64,000 nt of DNA from Paenibacillus sp. G2S3 (GTDB lineage: Bacteria; Bacillota; Bacilli; Paenibacillales; Paenibacillaceae). Both the position numbers and the translations under genes were made by a program. The notes below the pieces were generated by a model. The model was not told the origin of the DNA, did no database searches, and saw only the letters and a program-made list of their open reading frames with translations. This document shows positions 44,907-54,273 of this stretch, in pieces. Location of the stretch: assembly GCF_030123105.1 (NCBI RefSeq), contig NZ_CP126095.1, forward strand, positions 5,890,001 through 5,954,000, written 5' to 3'. How positions within the stretch are numbered: position 1 is the stretch's first letter; each line of letters opens with the position of its first letter.

Positions 44907-45092
44907 AATTTGGTCAACTTCCCTCTCATTCTGTTTATATAATGATCATCGCATCTTCCATGCCATCCCCTATGGCATCTATTTATCTTGATAATAAAGG
45001 TATTATTTTTATAAATTCTACCACTTTATTTACTTAAATAGTTTATTAATTTTACAAACTTTGCATCTCGTACATTATTCTTTAATCACACT

Positions 45093-45128
45093 AAAAAGAG
45101 GAGCTCCTGTAAAGGAAGCCCCTCTTAA
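45093..45128 (-). terminator. Terminator of the nitrite/sulfite reductase-like gene
   Basis: AAGAGGGGCTTCC pairs imperfectly with GGAGCTCCTCTT and is followed by TTTTAG on the minus strand, starting 16 nt past the stop codon. Confidence 0.75.
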
Positions 45129-45143
45129 AATTATAACCTTACC

Positions 45144-45767
45144 CTACACTGCGACAACTTGTTGCAGTAATTCTATCGTCACCCGGTCAATGAACTTTCT
45201 GAATTTCTCTTTCCCTTTGGCGTTGGCCTTATAGTAGTTAATCAATGACAGAATCACTGGAATAAGTTGATCTTCACTTAGCCCTGATCTAAGGGATTGA
45301 GCGATTGAAGTCTTAAGCCCTTTTGGTTCTCCACCCACAAAAATCTCATAGGTATTACGCATTTTCACAACGCTAATGTCTTTCAACAGAGGCTCGCTGG
45401 TTCCGAGTGCACAGCCCGCATAACCAATCTTCAGTGGCATAGGTGTTTCAATCCCTGCTATAGACTGATTTAATTTCTGTGCAACTGCCAGACCTGCTTC
45501 CTCAGCCCCTTTACAAAAATTACAGGCAATCAGGCTTTTCGTGACAAAACCCGCTGGATATACTTCTAATCCTATACGCTCAAGTTGCTCTACAATCACT
45601 TCACGTTGTTCAAGAGGCACCTCCAAATAAAGCTGTTTAAAAGAAGTCATTTCAATTTTTGCATTCGTTCCTAGAATAGCTCCTATTGTAGCAAGCTGCT
45701 CTGGTGTAAACAGGCTTCCCCCCACTTGAATTGGAGGTGCAACTGCGATTTTCGTGATCTCTCCCAT
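45144..45767 (-). CDS. Short nitrite/sulfite reductase-like protein
   Basis: A 207-residue cytoplasmic protein. Residues 10-75 resemble the ferredoxin-like half domain of siroheme sulfite/nitrite reductases (IQVGGSLFTPEQLATIGAIL). Residues about 80-145 match part of the siroheme/4Fe-4S region (SLIACNFCKGAEEAGLAVAQ, KIGYAGCALGTSEPLLKDIS). Only three cysteines of the usual four-ligand set are seen (two in CNFC, one in GCALG), and the protein is far shorter than a catalytic subunit. It lies 32 nt after copA and may share its transcript. The function is uncertain; it could be a redox or cofactor-binding protein. Confidence 0.7.
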   Translation of the reverse strand: MGEITKIAVAPPIQVGGSLFTPEQLATIGAILGTNAKIEMTSFKQLYLEVPLEQREVIVEQLERIGLEVYPAGFVTKSLIACNFCKGAEEAGLAVAQKLNQSIAGIETPMPLKIGYAGCALGTSEPLLKDISVVKMRNTYEIFVGGEPKGLKTSIAQSLRSGLSEDQLIPVILSLINYYKANAKGKEKFRKFIDRVTIELLQQVVAV

Positions 45768-45799
45768 ATCCTTATCTCCGTCCTCATTCCTCTAGTGAT

Positions 45800-48232
45800 T
45801 TAGTTACGGATCTTCACACGTTGCAGACGAAGTGCATTAAGAACAACGGAAACCGAACTGAGAGCCATTGCCGCACCCGCTACCCACGGAGCCAAGAAAC
45901 CAAGTGCTGCAATCGGAATGCCAAGTGAGTTGTAGCCAAGTGCCCAGAATAGATTTTGTTTAATATTAGTCATCGTTTTACGACTCATGTAGATAGCATC
46001 GGGAATACTGGATAGATCGCCTCGCATTAAAGTAACATCCGCAGCTTCCATAGCCACGTCCGTCCCGGTACCAATGGCCATCCCAATATCTGCAGTTGCG
46101 AGAGCTGGAGCATCATTAATACCATCGCCAACCATGGCTACTATCTTGCCTTGCGCTTGTAATTTTTTCACTTCCTCCGCTTTTCCTTCTGGAAGCACTT
46201 CAGCGCGTACATGGTCAATGCCAACTTGAGCTGCGATCGCCTTTGCCGTACGTTCGTTATCTCCGGTAATCATAATGACCTGGATTCCCATTCCTTTCAA
46301 GCGACTGACAGCAGCCTGAGAGGTTTCTTTAATGGTGTCCGCAACAGCTACCATACCCACGTACCCTTTATTTATAGCCACAAGCATTGCTGTTTTACCG
46401 GATTCTTCTAAAGTAGACATGATGTTATAAGCATGACTTGCCTCTACACCGTATTTGTCCATGAGACGCCGAGTACCAATTAACAGCTCTTTGCCTTCCA
46501 CGACAGCCTTGATTCCAAAACCCGGTATGGCTTCAAAAGATTCTGTCCCTGGCAATTCAATATTTCTTTCCAAGATGCCTGCGACAATAGCTTCTGCAAG
46601 TGGATGCTCTGAATTCTTCTCAGCTGCACCCACCAGTCTAAGAAATTCTGTCTCGTTGCCTTCGACCAAAATATCGGTAAGCTCAGGTTTTCCCTTTGTT
46701 ACTGTACCTGTTTTATCTAAGATAATCGTATCAATTTTATGTGTTTGCTCTAAATGCTCTCCGCCTTTGAACAGGATTCCCAGTTCAGCTGCACGTCCGG
46801 AACCAGCCATAATGGAGGTTGGCGTAGCCAGACCCAAAGCACAAGGGCAAGCGATAACCAGAATGGCGATTGCTTTTTCCAAAGCTCCTGCAAAATCACC
46901 CGGTGTTACGATAAAGTACCACACTAAGAATGCAATAACGGCAATCCCAACAACGATTGGAACGAAGATACCGGAGATGACATCAGCGACCCGTTGAATC
47001 GGAGCTTTTGAACCTTGCGCTTCTTCTACCACTTTGATGATCTGCGCAAGAGCAGTTTCCTTACCTACTTTTGTTGCCTTAATTCGAAGCATACCGTTTT
47101 TATTAATTGTCGCTCCAATAACGGAATCTCCGGCTTTCTTTTCAACAGGGAGGCTTTCTCCGGTCAGCATGGATTCATCTATCGAAGAGATCCCTTCGAG
47201 AACTTCACCATCCACAGGTACTTTATTCCCTGGACGAACAAGTACTATATCACCAGTAATAACTTCCTCTACAGGAATGCTTAATTCTTCACCGTCGCGG
47301 ACAACTAAAGCTGTCTTGGCCTGCAAGCCCATCAAGGATTTAATAGCTTCTGATGTCCGTCCTTTTGCCAAGGATTCGAACAATTTACCCATTAGAACCA
47401 GCGTAATCAATACTGCACTTGTTTCATAATACATTTCTGGTCCATGATGCGCGCTCCCGCCATTGACAGCCCAAACGATTGTTAAGTACAGGCTGTAAAA
47501 AAACGCCGCCGAGGTCCCGAGTGAAACTAGAACATCCATGTTCGCACTGCCGTTACGTAGCGCTTTATAAGCACCGATGTAAAATTGTTTACCGATATAA
47601 AATTGAACCGGCGTTGCCAAAATCAATTGGAACCATGGGTTCATAAAAAGATCAGGCAGCCATATCCACGAAGTGAATGAAAAGTGGCTTACCATCGCCC
47701 ATAGCAGCGGAAACGATAGAATCGCGGAGATCAGAAGCTTACGCTTTTGCTTGGATAAATCTTGTTGTCGCTGTTCTGCTGGGTCACCTTGCTCTTGTTT
47801 GGGAACAGCCTTGTATCCAAGCTTCTCTACCCGCTTCTGCATGTCAGATACAGAAACTTCAACGGGATTATATTCGACATGTGCTGTTTCCATCGCAAAG
47901 TTCACATTGGCAGTGCTTACGCCAGGCAGCTTATTCAGAGTCTTTTCAATTTTCAGCGCACAAGCAGCGCATGTCATACCTACAAGCTGTAAATCTACAG
48001 CTTCTTTAGCTGTGCTATACCCAAGCTTCTGAATACTTGCTTCCATCTTACTTACGTCCACTATGTTCGGATCATAAGTCACTGTGGCCCTTTCCATTGC
48101 AAAGTTTACGTTGGCTTCTGTTACACCTTCTAACTTGTTCAAGCCTTTTTCTATGCGGTTTGCACAAGCAGCACAAGTCATCCCTGTGATTTGTAATGAA
48201 GTTTGTGATTGTCCCGCCGCAGCAGTTGTCAT
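45800..48232 (-). CDS. copA: Copper-exporting P1B-type ATPase
   Basis: An 810-residue copper pump. Two N-terminal heavy-metal domains (about 10-75 and 78-145) each contain GMTCAACA. Eight membrane spans follow; the ion channel motif is [10 protein letters not shown], the phosphorylation site is [12 protein letters not shown], and the hinge is [13 protein letters not shown]. The HP dipeptide of P1B pumps is in [11 protein letters not shown]. It exports Cu(I) from the cytoplasm. A CsoR-like box precedes the gene. No copZ chaperone gene is adjacent; a Cys-rich storage protein and a glutaredoxin are encoded upstream instead. Confidence 0.97.
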   Translation of the reverse strand: MTTAAAGQSQTSLQITGMTCAACANRIEKGLNKLEGVTEANVNFAMERATVTYDPNIVDVSKMEASIQKLGYSTAKEAVDLQLVGMTCAACALKIEKTLNKLPGVSTANVNFAMETAHVEYNPVEVSVSDMQKRVEKLGYKAVPKQEQGDPAEQRQQDLSKQKRKLLISAILSFPLLWAMVSHFSFTSWIWLPDLFMNPWFQLILATPVQFYIGKQFYIGAYKALRNGSANMDVLVSLGTSAAFFYSLYLTIVWAVNGGSAHHGPEMYYETSAVLITLVLMGKLFESLAKGRTSEAIKSLMGLQAKTALVVRDGEELSIPVEEVITGDIVLVRPGNKVPVDGEVLEGISSIDESMLTGESLPVEKKAGDSVIGATINKNGMLRIKATKVGKETALAQIIKVVEEAQGSKAPIQRVADVISGIFVPIVVGIAVIAFLVWYFIVTPGDFAGALEKAIAILVIACPCALGLATPTSIMAGSGRAAELGILFKGGEHLEQTHKIDTIILDKTGTVTKGKPELTDILVEGNETEFLRLVGAAEKNSEHPLAEAIVAGILERNIELPGTESFEAIPGFGIKAVVEGKELLIGTRRLMDKYGVEASHAYNIMSTLEESGKTAMLVAINKGYVGMVAVADTIKETSQAAVSRLKGMGIQVIMITGDNERTAKAIAAQVGIDHVRAEVLPEGKAEEVKKLQAQGKIVAMVGDGINDAPALATADIGMAIGTGTDVAMEAADVTLMRGDLSSIPDAIYMSRKTMTNIKQNLFWALGYNSLGIPIAALGFLAPWVAGAAMALSSVSVVLNALRLQRVKIRN

Positions 48233-48295
48233 TATATAAACACCTCTTCCACTTTTGTGATGATTTCCATTGTTTGCATCATCCTCTTCTTGATG

Positions 48296-48320
48296 TTAGT
48301 ATACCCCCCTACCCTATATT
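48296..48320. promoter_or_regulatory. CsoR-like box upstream of copA
   Basis: TTAGTATACCCCCCTACCC and the following TATATT match the pattern seen before the other copper genes (GTATA-C/G-rich core-TATA). It lies about 65 nt before copA. CsoR binding is inferred. Confidence 0.65.
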
Positions 48321-48353
48321 ATGTCAAGCGACAAGCTATACACCAAAACACCT

Positions 48354-48406
48354 AAAAAGGAGCCCTCTCAGTAACAGAAATCCTGTTTCTGAGAAAACTC
48401 CTTCAT
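48354..48406 (-). terminator. Terminator of the Csp gene
   Basis: GGAGTTTTCTCAGAAACAG pairs imperfectly with CTGTTACTGAGAGGGCTCC and is followed by TTTTT on the minus strand, about 35 nt past the stop. Confidence 0.75.
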
Positions 48407-48439
48407 GAATCCATCCTCTCTGAAGAGAGTCCTACTAAG

Positions 48440-48772
48440 TTAAGCGGCCATTTCACGGCAAATTTTTGCACAAGCGAAACATGCTTCTGCACATTGCTGG
48501 CAATGATCATGGTCATGTTTTTTACATTCGTTGCCGCAGGCTTCACAAGCCTCAGCACAAGCCAAACATAAGGCTTTGGCATATCTACTGTTCATCGACA
48601 GGGCATGTGCAGTGAATCCGCATATTTCTGCACATTCACGATCCAGGCGAATGCACTCCTTCATCATTCCAACATGATCTTCTTCCAAGCAAGATGAGTA
48701 ACAGTGATTACAAGCCACCATACATTTTAAACATTCTTCAATACATTCTTTGTAGTTTTGATGTGACATCAT
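48440..48772 (-). CDS. Cys-rich four-helix-bundle copper storage protein (Csp family)
   Basis: A 110-residue cytoplasmic protein with 19 cysteines spaced along predicted helices (ECIEECLKCMVACNHCYSSC, LCLACAEACEACGNEC, CAEACFACAKIC). This is the hallmark of Csp proteins, which line the core of a four-helix bundle with thiols and store many Cu(I) ions. There is no signal peptide, so it is of the cytosolic Csp3 type. ATG 48772 follows AGAGGAG. It has its own CsoR-like box and terminator. Confidence 0.9.
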   Translation of the reverse strand: MMSHQNYKECIEECLKCMVACNHCYSSCLEEDHVGMMKECIRLDRECAEICGFTAHALSMNSRYAKALCLACAEACEACGNECKKHDHDHCQQCAEACFACAKICREMAA

Positions 48773-48795
48773 AAAAGCTCCTCTCAAGATGTAGT

Positions 48796-48820
48796 TTAGT
48801 ATAGTCCCTTACACTATATA
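48796..48820. promoter_or_regulatory. CsoR-like box upstream of the Csp gene
   Basis: TTAGTATAGTCCCTTACACT, followed by ATATA, resembles the boxes before copA and the glutaredoxin gene, with a weaker C-rich core. It lies 24 nt before the start codon. Confidence 0.55.
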
Positions 48821-48874
48821 CACCCAATCGTGAGCTAACTTATCATGCTCAGAGAAATAGTCCGGAACTAAACA

Positions 48875-49111
48875 TTAGACAAGCAGCTGTTTCTCAATTT
48901 CTTGACGATTGAACACAAATCCGAAGAAAACCTGATTGTTAATGAAAATGGTAGGAACCAGCCTTTTTCCAGTTCGATTAAATAGCGTATCTGCATGTTC
49001 AGGATGATCTGCAATATTAAATTCATTAAATGGAATATGATGCTCACTTAAGAACTTTTTAAAATTTCTGCAATCCTCACAAGTCGGTGTTGTAAATACC
49101 TCTACATTCAT
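48875..49111 (-). CDS. Glutaredoxin-like protein
   Basis: A 78-residue glutaredoxin-fold protein with the redox motif CEDC (residues 11-14 in TTPTCEDCRNFKKF). It has the cis-proline segment KRLVPTIFINNQVFFGF. It would exchange electrons with thiols, or reduce or carry a metal-bound partner. It lies between csoR and the Csp gene in the copper cluster and has its own CsoR-like box, so a role in copper-damaged thiol repair is likely. AAGGAGG precedes the ATG. Confidence 0.85.
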   Translation of the reverse strand: MNVEVFTTPTCEDCRNFKKFLSEHHIPFNEFNIADHPEHADTLFNRTGKRLVPTIFINNQVFFGFVFNRQEIEKQLLV

Positions 49112-49147
49112 ATGGGTCGTCCTCCTTCAGTATATTTTCTAACAGTA

Positions 49148-49170
49148 TTAGTATACCCCCCTATACTATA
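49148..49170. promoter_or_regulatory. CsoR-like box upstream of the glutaredoxin gene
   Basis: GTATACCCCCCTATAC, flanked by TTA and TATA, is the clearest of four related sites. It lies about 40 nt before the glutaredoxin start. Confidence 0.7.
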
Positions 49171-49183
49171 GATGAATCTAAAT

Positions 49184-49209
49184 AAAAAAGGATTCCTACG
49201 AATCCTTTC
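49184..49209 (-). terminator. Terminator of csoR
   Basis: AAGGATTC / GAATCCTT forms a perfect 8-bp stem followed by TTTTTT on the minus strand, directly after the csoR stop. Confidence 0.8.
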
Positions 49210-49218
49210 TATTATCAA

Positions 49219-49539
49219 TTATTTTATTAATTTGTTGATGGTAATTAATAACTCATCTAACACTTCATTTTCACCATCTTGAATTCGTTCCACGACACAG
49301 CTCTTCATATGATGCTCTAGCAAAAGCTTTCCTACGCCGTTCAAAGCAGATTGGACCGAAGAGATTTGATGCAGCACATCATCACAATAGGTGTCCTTCT
49401 CAATTAATCCCTTTAGCCCTCTTACTTGTCCTTCAATTCTATTGAGTCGGCTAACCAGGTTTTTTTTAGTCTTCTCAGAGTGATGACTTTTTCGTTCACC
49501 CGTGCTACATGATTCGTGCTCGTGCGTATGATCTTCCAT
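49219..49539 (-). CDS. csoR: Copper-sensing repressor CsoR
   Basis: A 106-residue all-helical repressor. The Cu(I) ligands Cys52, His77 and Cys81 have the spacing of the B. subtilis protein (25 and 4 residues). The DNA-contact region RLNRIEGQVRGLKGLIE is present. A His-rich N-terminal tail (MEDHTHEHESC) is longer than usual. I chose ATG 49539 because AAAGGAG lies upstream; ATG 49560 would place that site inside the gene. It should repress itself, the glutaredoxin gene, the Csp gene and copA. Confidence 0.94.
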   Translation of the reverse strand: MEDHTHEHESCSTGERKSHHSEKTKKNLVSRLNRIEGQVRGLKGLIEKDTYCDDVLHQISSVQSALNGVGKLLLEHHMKSCVVERIQDGENEVLDELLITINKLIK

Positions 49540-49570
49540 GCACCAATCACTCCTTTCCATATAGTTTTAT

Positions 49571-49590
49571 TATACTATAGCCCTCCTAAT
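49571..49590. promoter_or_regulatory. CsoR-like box upstream of csoR
   Basis: On the minus strand TTAGGAGGGCTATAGTATAA has the G-rich core and TATAGTATA arm of the other sites and overlaps a likely -10 region. It suggests autoregulation. Confidence 0.5.
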
Positions 49591-49612
49591 CTATTCAAAA
49601 TATAAAATATAA

Positions 49613-50623
49613 TTAGACTTTCATCACTTCATGGGATATCACCGATGTCTCAATTTGAATAGTAGTATGCTGGATTTTGAAGCGTTCCGCTATTAACTGA
49701 ATAGCTTGCTGCAAAATACGTTGATCATCTTCCTGATCTCTGATTAAGAGATGGCAGCTTAGTGAATCAAGACCCGAGGTAATCGTCCAAATATGAAGAT
49801 CATGAACATTTATAACGCCCTCGATATTTTCTAGAACTGCCTTCACCTCAGATGGATTCACTGTAATCGGTGTACCTTCCATAAGAACATGAACGGTATG
49901 TTTGATGATTCCCCAAGCGCCTCTAAGAATTAACAGAGCAACTAGTACACTTATAATCGGGTCGGCAATATACCAGCCAAAAATCATCATAACTAAACCT
50001 GCAACAATAGCCCCTACCGAGCCCAAAGCATCGCCAAGCACATGAAGATAAGCGCTGCGAAGGTTAATGTTATTCTTTACATCGCCTTTTCTCATAAGAG
50101 ACCAAGCACTAGCAACATTGGCTAAAAGACCTATACATGCGATCAGCATCATAGAACCACTTGCAACCGTAGGCGGCTCGAAGAATCGGCCATAAGCTTC
50201 CACGATGATAAAACCAGCAACTACAAATAAGGTGACCCCGTTCAAGAGTGCCGCTAGAATTTCAAACCGATGAAATCCATACGTTTTATTGGGTGATGCA
50301 GGTTTAGTTGCAAACCAGACCGCTACTAGGCTTAATGCTAAGGAGCTTGCATCGTTTAGCATATGCCCACTATCCGATAGCAGCGCTAAGCTGTTAGTGA
50401 CCAGTCCGCCAAAAAACTCCAAAAACATAATTCCTACTGTAATTATTAATGCAATCATTAATCCTTTTTTGTTTCCGCTAGGATCAAAATGATGATGACC
50501 ATGAGGTCCATGGGAATGATCGTGTCCTGCATGAGAATGATTGTGATCGCTGTGATCGTGATCGGAGTGTTGCCCGTCTACATGCTCGATCTGATGATTG
50601 TGATTATTCTTCTTGTTCTTCAT
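49613..50623 (-). CDS. czcD: Cation diffusion facilitator (CzcD-like zinc exporter)
   Basis: A 336-residue antiporter that exports Zn(II), Cd(II) or Co(II). The N-terminal 50 residues are extremely His/Asp-rich (HSDHDHSDHNHSHAGHDHSH), a metal-binding tail. Six membrane spans follow, with the zinc-site helices LALLSDSGHMLNDASSLALS and LHVLGDALGSVGAIVAG. The cytoplasmic C-terminal domain (about 250-336) includes VHDLHIWTITSGLDSLSCHL. It is transcribed alone behind a 44-bp inverted repeat that is probably the operator of an ArsR/CzrA-type repressor. Confidence 0.94.
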   Translation of the reverse strand: MKNKKNNHNHQIEHVDGQHSDHDHSDHNHSHAGHDHSHGPHGHHHFDPSGNKKGLMIALIITVGIMFLEFFGGLVTNSLALLSDSGHMLNDASSLALSLVAVWFATKPASPNKTYGFHRFEILAALLNGVTLFVVAGFIIVEAYGRFFEPPTVASGSMMLIACIGLLANVASAWSLMRKGDVKNNINLRSAYLHVLGDALGSVGAIVAGLVMMIFGWYIADPIISVLVALLILRGAWGIIKHTVHVLMEGTPITVNPSEVKAVLENIEGVINVHDLHIWTITSGLDSLSCHLLIRDQEDDQRILQQAIQLIAERFKIQHTTIQIETSVISHEVMKV

Positions 50624-50692
50624 GATTTACCTCCTATTTACCTACAGCAAGATAGTATTTGTATGCGCGCGCAGTGGTATTCAAAAGCTCAA

Positions 50693-50736
50693 GATCATAA
50701 TAACATATGAACAAGTGCTCATACGTTATTATGATC
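50693..50736. promoter_or_regulatory. 44-bp interrupted inverted repeat upstream of czcD
   Basis: GATCATAATAAC-A-TATGA, an 8-nt centre, then TCATA-C-GTTATTATGATC: the two outer 12-bp arms and the two inner 5-bp arms are perfect complements. TATGA-N8-TCATA resembles the operators of CzrA/SmtB zinc sensors. It lies about 70 nt before the czcD start. Confidence 0.7.
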
Positions 50737-50801
50737 TGGATTTTTCTTCTTGTCAATAACGAACCTAAGGGGTATAGCCTCTTTAATCTTGAAAACACAA
50801 A

Positions 50802-50838
50802 AAAACATCTTTATACAATTTCTGTATAAAGATGTTTT
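50802..50838 (-). terminator. Terminator of deoD
   Basis: A perfect 16-bp stem (AAAACATCTTTATACA / TGTATAAAGATGTTTT) with a 5-nt loop and a T run on the minus strand lies 24 nt past the deoD stop. Confidence 0.9.
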
Positions 50839-50861
50839 AGTTTATCTTTCACTTCTTATTC

Positions 50862-51578
50862 TTAAAGAGAAATCGCTGCTTCTAATGCAACTTCCATCAT
50901 GCTGTTGAAAGAATTTTGTCTTTCTTCTGCCGTGGTTACCGCATGAGTAACTAATGAATCCGAAATGGTAAGAATACATGCTGCTTGTTTACCTAATACC
51001 TTCGCATTATGGAACAATGCATAGCTCTCCATTTCTACACATACACAGCCATGCTCATTGTAAAATTCATTGTGACCAGGCACGTTGTCTTCATGGTAGA
51101 ATACATCACTGGAATGAATTCTTGCAGTTAAAATTGGCTTGTTAATACGCTTAGCCGCTTCTTCAATGACTTCGTTCAATTCTTTACTTGGCAGCTGCAC
51201 GTCACCTTCCACACCACTTTGCACATAGGCGTATGTAGATTCACTCCACGCACTATCTGCCAGTACCACATCAAATAAATTCAATTTATCTGTGTAGGCA
51301 CCTGCGCTACCGATGCGGATGATGTTTTCCACACCATAATTTTTGTATAGTTCATAAGAATAAATACCGATACTTGGCATTCCCATTCCCGAACCCATTA
51401 CTGACACTTCTTTACCTTTGTAAGTGCCTGTATATCCAAACATATTCCGTACCGTATTAAATTGGGTTGGGTTCTCCAAATAGGTTTCTGCGATATACTT
51501 CGCTCTTAACGGATCTCCTGGCATTAATACTGTTTTGGCGATTTCACCATTTTGTGCTGCATTGTGCGGCGTTGACAT
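50862..51578 (-). CDS. deoD: Purine nucleoside phosphorylase, DeoD type
   Basis: A 238-residue hexameric-type phosphorylase that splits purine (deoxy)nucleosides into base and (deoxy)ribose 1-phosphate. Key features are the phosphate loop VLMPGDPLRAKYIAETYLE, GSGMGMPSIGIYSYEL, RIGSAGAY, the substrate residues in CVCVEMESYALF, and the catalytic Asp in LTISDSLVTH. It is a single gene with a strong terminator. Confidence 0.97.
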   Translation of the reverse strand: MSTPHNAAQNGEIAKTVLMPGDPLRAKYIAETYLENPTQFNTVRNMFGYTGTYKGKEVSVMGSGMGMPSIGIYSYELYKNYGVENIIRIGSAGAYTDKLNLFDVVLADSAWSESTYAYVQSGVEGDVQLPSKELNEVIEEAAKRINKPILTARIHSSDVFYHEDNVPGHNEFYNEHGCVCVEMESYALFHNAKVLGKQAACILTISDSLVTHAVTTAEERQNSFNSMMEVALEAAISL

Positions 51579-51667
51579 AATTTATTCCTCCTAAGTTTGT
51601 TACTCAACTACTATCTTACTATACCATTCATGAATTTAAATATACGTTTAAAATATTCTTTTGTTTC

Positions 51668-51692
51668 AACAAAAAAAAGAACTGATTCTCTT
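51668..51692 (-). terminator. Weak hairpin with T run after the chemoreceptor gene
   Basis: AAGAGAATCAGTTCTT followed by a run of T residues on the minus strand can form a short imperfect hairpin just past the chemoreceptor stop codon. Confidence 0.4.
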
Positions 51693-51693
51693 G

Positions 51694-52515
51694 CTATAAT
51701 TTATTCGCAAACTCGTTAAGTTTTTGGGACATTAATTTTATTTCTTCAATAAATGCAGAGGTATGCTGAACAGATGCAGCCTGTTCTTGTCCGATAGCCG
51801 CTATCTTCTCTATCGAATTAGCCATTTGGTTCGTAATCCCCTTAATCTGTAGCATGGTTTCATTTATGTTTTGAGTTGAAGAAACGGTTTCCCGTGAAAA
51901 TTTCCGAATCTCCTTAGCCACGACTTCAAATCCTCTTCCCTTCTCACCTGCATGAGCCGCTTCTATGGCTGCATTCAGCCCGAGTAAATTCGTTTGGTCA
52001 GCAACCTTTTTAATAATCGATAGGACCTCTGTAGTATTCTCCACATCTCTACCAGCTTGTTGGGATTGAATAAGTAGTTGCTGAGAGTAATCCGCAAGTG
52101 AATTAGACCCATACGAAATATTATTGATTTGCTCATTAGCTTGGGTCAGTGATTCTGAGATCTGCTCTACAATAGCCTTTAATTCACTTTGTCTGCGAAT
52201 CTGAACTGCAATCCCGCCAATGACCTGACCGTTTTGATCGTGAAGAGGTGTCGCTGTACCCGTAAACTCGAATCCATAGAAGCTGGCCGGAACATCGGAC
52301 TTTAATGCTTGATTCTCTCGTATAGCTATGTAAAGCGGTTCTTCTTTGTTTAACAGTTGTCCTTCGCTAATGTTTAAATTAATGGTATCGCCAGGAAAAT
52401 AAGCAACAAACCTTTCCAAATCACATATAGCTATGGATAAATCAGCCGGAATAGATAGTTTTATAATAGGTATAATCGCGATAAATTTGTCTAAAGATTC
52501 AATATTATTAATCAC
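51694..52515 (-). CDS. Soluble PAS-like chemoreceptor (YfmS-like)
   Basis: A 273-residue cytoplasmic methyl-accepting-type protein without membrane spans. Residues about 10-110 form a PAS-like or single-Cache sensor ([20 protein letters not shown], then [14 protein letters not shown]). Residues about 120-273 form a short signalling hairpin with the conserved tip ([20 protein letters not shown], then [18 protein letters not shown]). The size and layout fit B. subtilis YfmS. It should report an unknown signal to the chemotaxis kinase. It is separate from the globin-coupled receptor gene at 43908. Confidence 0.85.
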   Translation of the reverse strand: MINNIESLDKFIAIIPIIKLSIPADLSIAICDLERFVAYFPGDTINLNISEGQLLNKEEPLYIAIRENQALKSDVPASFYGFEFTGTATPLHDQNGQVIGGIAVQIRRQSELKAIVEQISESLTQANEQINNISYGSNSLADYSQQLLIQSQQAGRDVENTTEVLSIIKKVADQTNLLGLNAAIEAAHAGEKGRGFEVVAKEIRKFSRETVSSTQNINETMLQIKGITNQMANSIEKIAAIGQEQAASVQHTSAFIEEIKLMSQKLNEFANKL

Positions 52516-52676
52516 AGAAATATAGTCTCCATTCTAGCAAAAGGTTTTTCCAATCGTGCTATATTCTCAATTTTGCTTAATTCATATTTGAAATATGTAT
52601 TCGAGAAATTCTCATAAAATCCTCCAAAAAAGTTTACAACTCCCCTTTTTTCTCTCACAACATACGGATAACATAC

Positions 52677-52711
52677 AAAAAAAGCCCCCACTTTATGAGT
52701 GAGGGCTTTCG
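52677..52711 (-). terminator. Terminator of ahpF
   Basis: AAAGCCCTCACT pairs with AGTGGGGGCTTT (one wobble) and is followed by a T run on the minus strand, about 18 nt past the ahpF stop. Confidence 0.85.
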
Positions 52712-52729
52712 TCTCTTGCTTATATTCGA

Positions 52730-54259
52730 TTAGTTGCGGATCAGATAATCAAATGCACCTAAAGCTGCAGTTGCACCAGATCCCATCGAAATGATGATTT
52801 GTTTATAAGCACTATTAGTGCAATCGCCAGCAGCAAATACTCCTGGTACGTTGGTAGCGCCATGGCTATCTACAACGATCTCGCCTACGCGAGTACGTTC
52901 AACCATGTCACCTAACCAATCTGTGTTTGGAACCAGACCGATCTGTACAAATACACCCTGCAATTCGATATGGTGAGTTTCTTCTGTCGCACGATCGATA
53001 TAAGAAATACCATCTACCTTATCCGTTCCGGTAATTTCTTTCGTTTGTACGTTTTTAAGCACAGTAACGTTAGGTAGGCTATAGAGACGGTCTTGTAGTA
53101 CAGCATCCGCTTTGAGCTCTGGAGCAAATTCCAGAACCGTTACGTGCTTCACTATACCTGCAAGGTCAATAGCCGCTTCAATCCCTGAATTACCGCCGCC
53201 GACAACGGCAACATCTTTGCCTGCAAATAAAGGACCATCACAGTGTGGGCAGTAGGCTACGCCTTTATTCTTGAATTCAGCTTCACCAGGCACACCCATA
53301 TTACGCCAACGAGCACCTGTCGACAGAATGACCGTCTTACTCTTTAGAACAGCACCGTTCTCGAGTTCAACTTCAATTAAATCATTCTTATCTAAACGTG
53401 TGGCACGTTGTAGCTTCATCACATCAATGCCATACTCTTTCACTTGCTCTTCGAGTTTAGCCACTAGCTGAGGACCTTCAATGTAATTTACACTGATAAA
53501 GTTCTCAATGCCAAGTGTGTCGTTGACCTGTCCGCCTAAGCGTTCAGCGACAATCCCTGTGCGAATTCCTTTACGTGCCGCATAAATCGCTGCACTTGCA
53601 CCTGCTGGGCCACCGCCAACAACAAGTACATCATATGGAGCTTTATTGTCAAACTCTGATGCGTCCACAGTACTACCCATTTTAGCTAGAATCTCTTCAA
53701 CCGTCATACGACCGCTTTCGAAAAATTCACCATTAAGGTAGACGCTTGGAACAGACATAATTTCTTTGCGCTCTACCTCTTCTTTGAATACTCCGCCGTC
53801 AATCATTGTATGAGTAATACCAGGATTGAAGATACTCATTAGGTTCAGTGCTTGTACAACATCAGGGCAATTATGGCAGCTTAGGCTGACATAAGTTTCA
53901 AACTTATATTCGCCACTAATGCTTTTGATCTGATCAATAACACTTTGCTCAACCTTGGGCGCTCTTCCGCTAACTTGCAATAGAGCCAACACTAATGAAG
54001 TAAACTCATGTCCTAGCGGAGTTCCAGCAAAGGTTACGCCTGTATCTTCCCCCACACGATTTACGCTAAAGCTTGGGGTTCTAGGCAGTTCGGTTTTTTC
54101 TACCGTAATCCTAGCTGACATTTTGGCAATTTCATCAACCAGCGCTTCCATCTCTTGAGATGCTTCGTCAGAGCCTGCACTGATTTTCAGTACTACGTCG
54201 CCTTCCAAGAGTTCTAGGTATTGAGCTAGTTGAGCTTTTATTTCTTGATCTAATTTCAT
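52730..54259 (-). CDS. ahpF: Alkyl hydroperoxide reductase flavoprotein subunit AhpF
   Basis: A 509-residue NADH-dependent disulfide reductase that recharges AhpC. The N-terminal tandem thioredoxin-fold domain (1-200) has CHNC (in [14 protein letters not shown]). The C-terminal thioredoxin-reductase-like part (about 205-509) has the FAD motif [18 protein letters not shown], the NADH motif [18 protein letters not shown], the redox pair CPHC, and the final FAD motif [12 protein letters not shown]. It follows ahpC after 14 nt in the same operon. Confidence 0.97.
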   Translation of the reverse strand: MKLDQEIKAQLAQYLELLEGDVVLKISAGSDEASQEMEALVDEIAKMSARITVEKTELPRTPSFSVNRVGEDTGVTFAGTPLGHEFTSLVLALLQVSGRAPKVEQSVIDQIKSISGEYKFETYVSLSCHNCPDVVQALNLMSIFNPGITHTMIDGGVFKEEVERKEIMSVPSVYLNGEFFESGRMTVEEILAKMGSTVDASEFDNKAPYDVLVVGGGPAGASAAIYAARKGIRTGIVAERLGGQVNDTLGIENFISVNYIEGPQLVAKLEEQVKEYGIDVMKLQRATRLDKNDLIEVELENGAVLKSKTVILSTGARWRNMGVPGEAEFKNKGVAYCPHCDGPLFAGKDVAVVGGGNSGIEAAIDLAGIVKHVTVLEFAPELKADAVLQDRLYSLPNVTVLKNVQTKEITGTDKVDGISYIDRATEETHHIELQGVFVQIGLVPNTDWLGDMVERTRVGEIVVDSHGATNVPGVFAAGDCTNSAYKQIIISMGSGATAALGAFDYLIRN

Positions 54260-54273
54260 TTAGCTTTCGCTCC

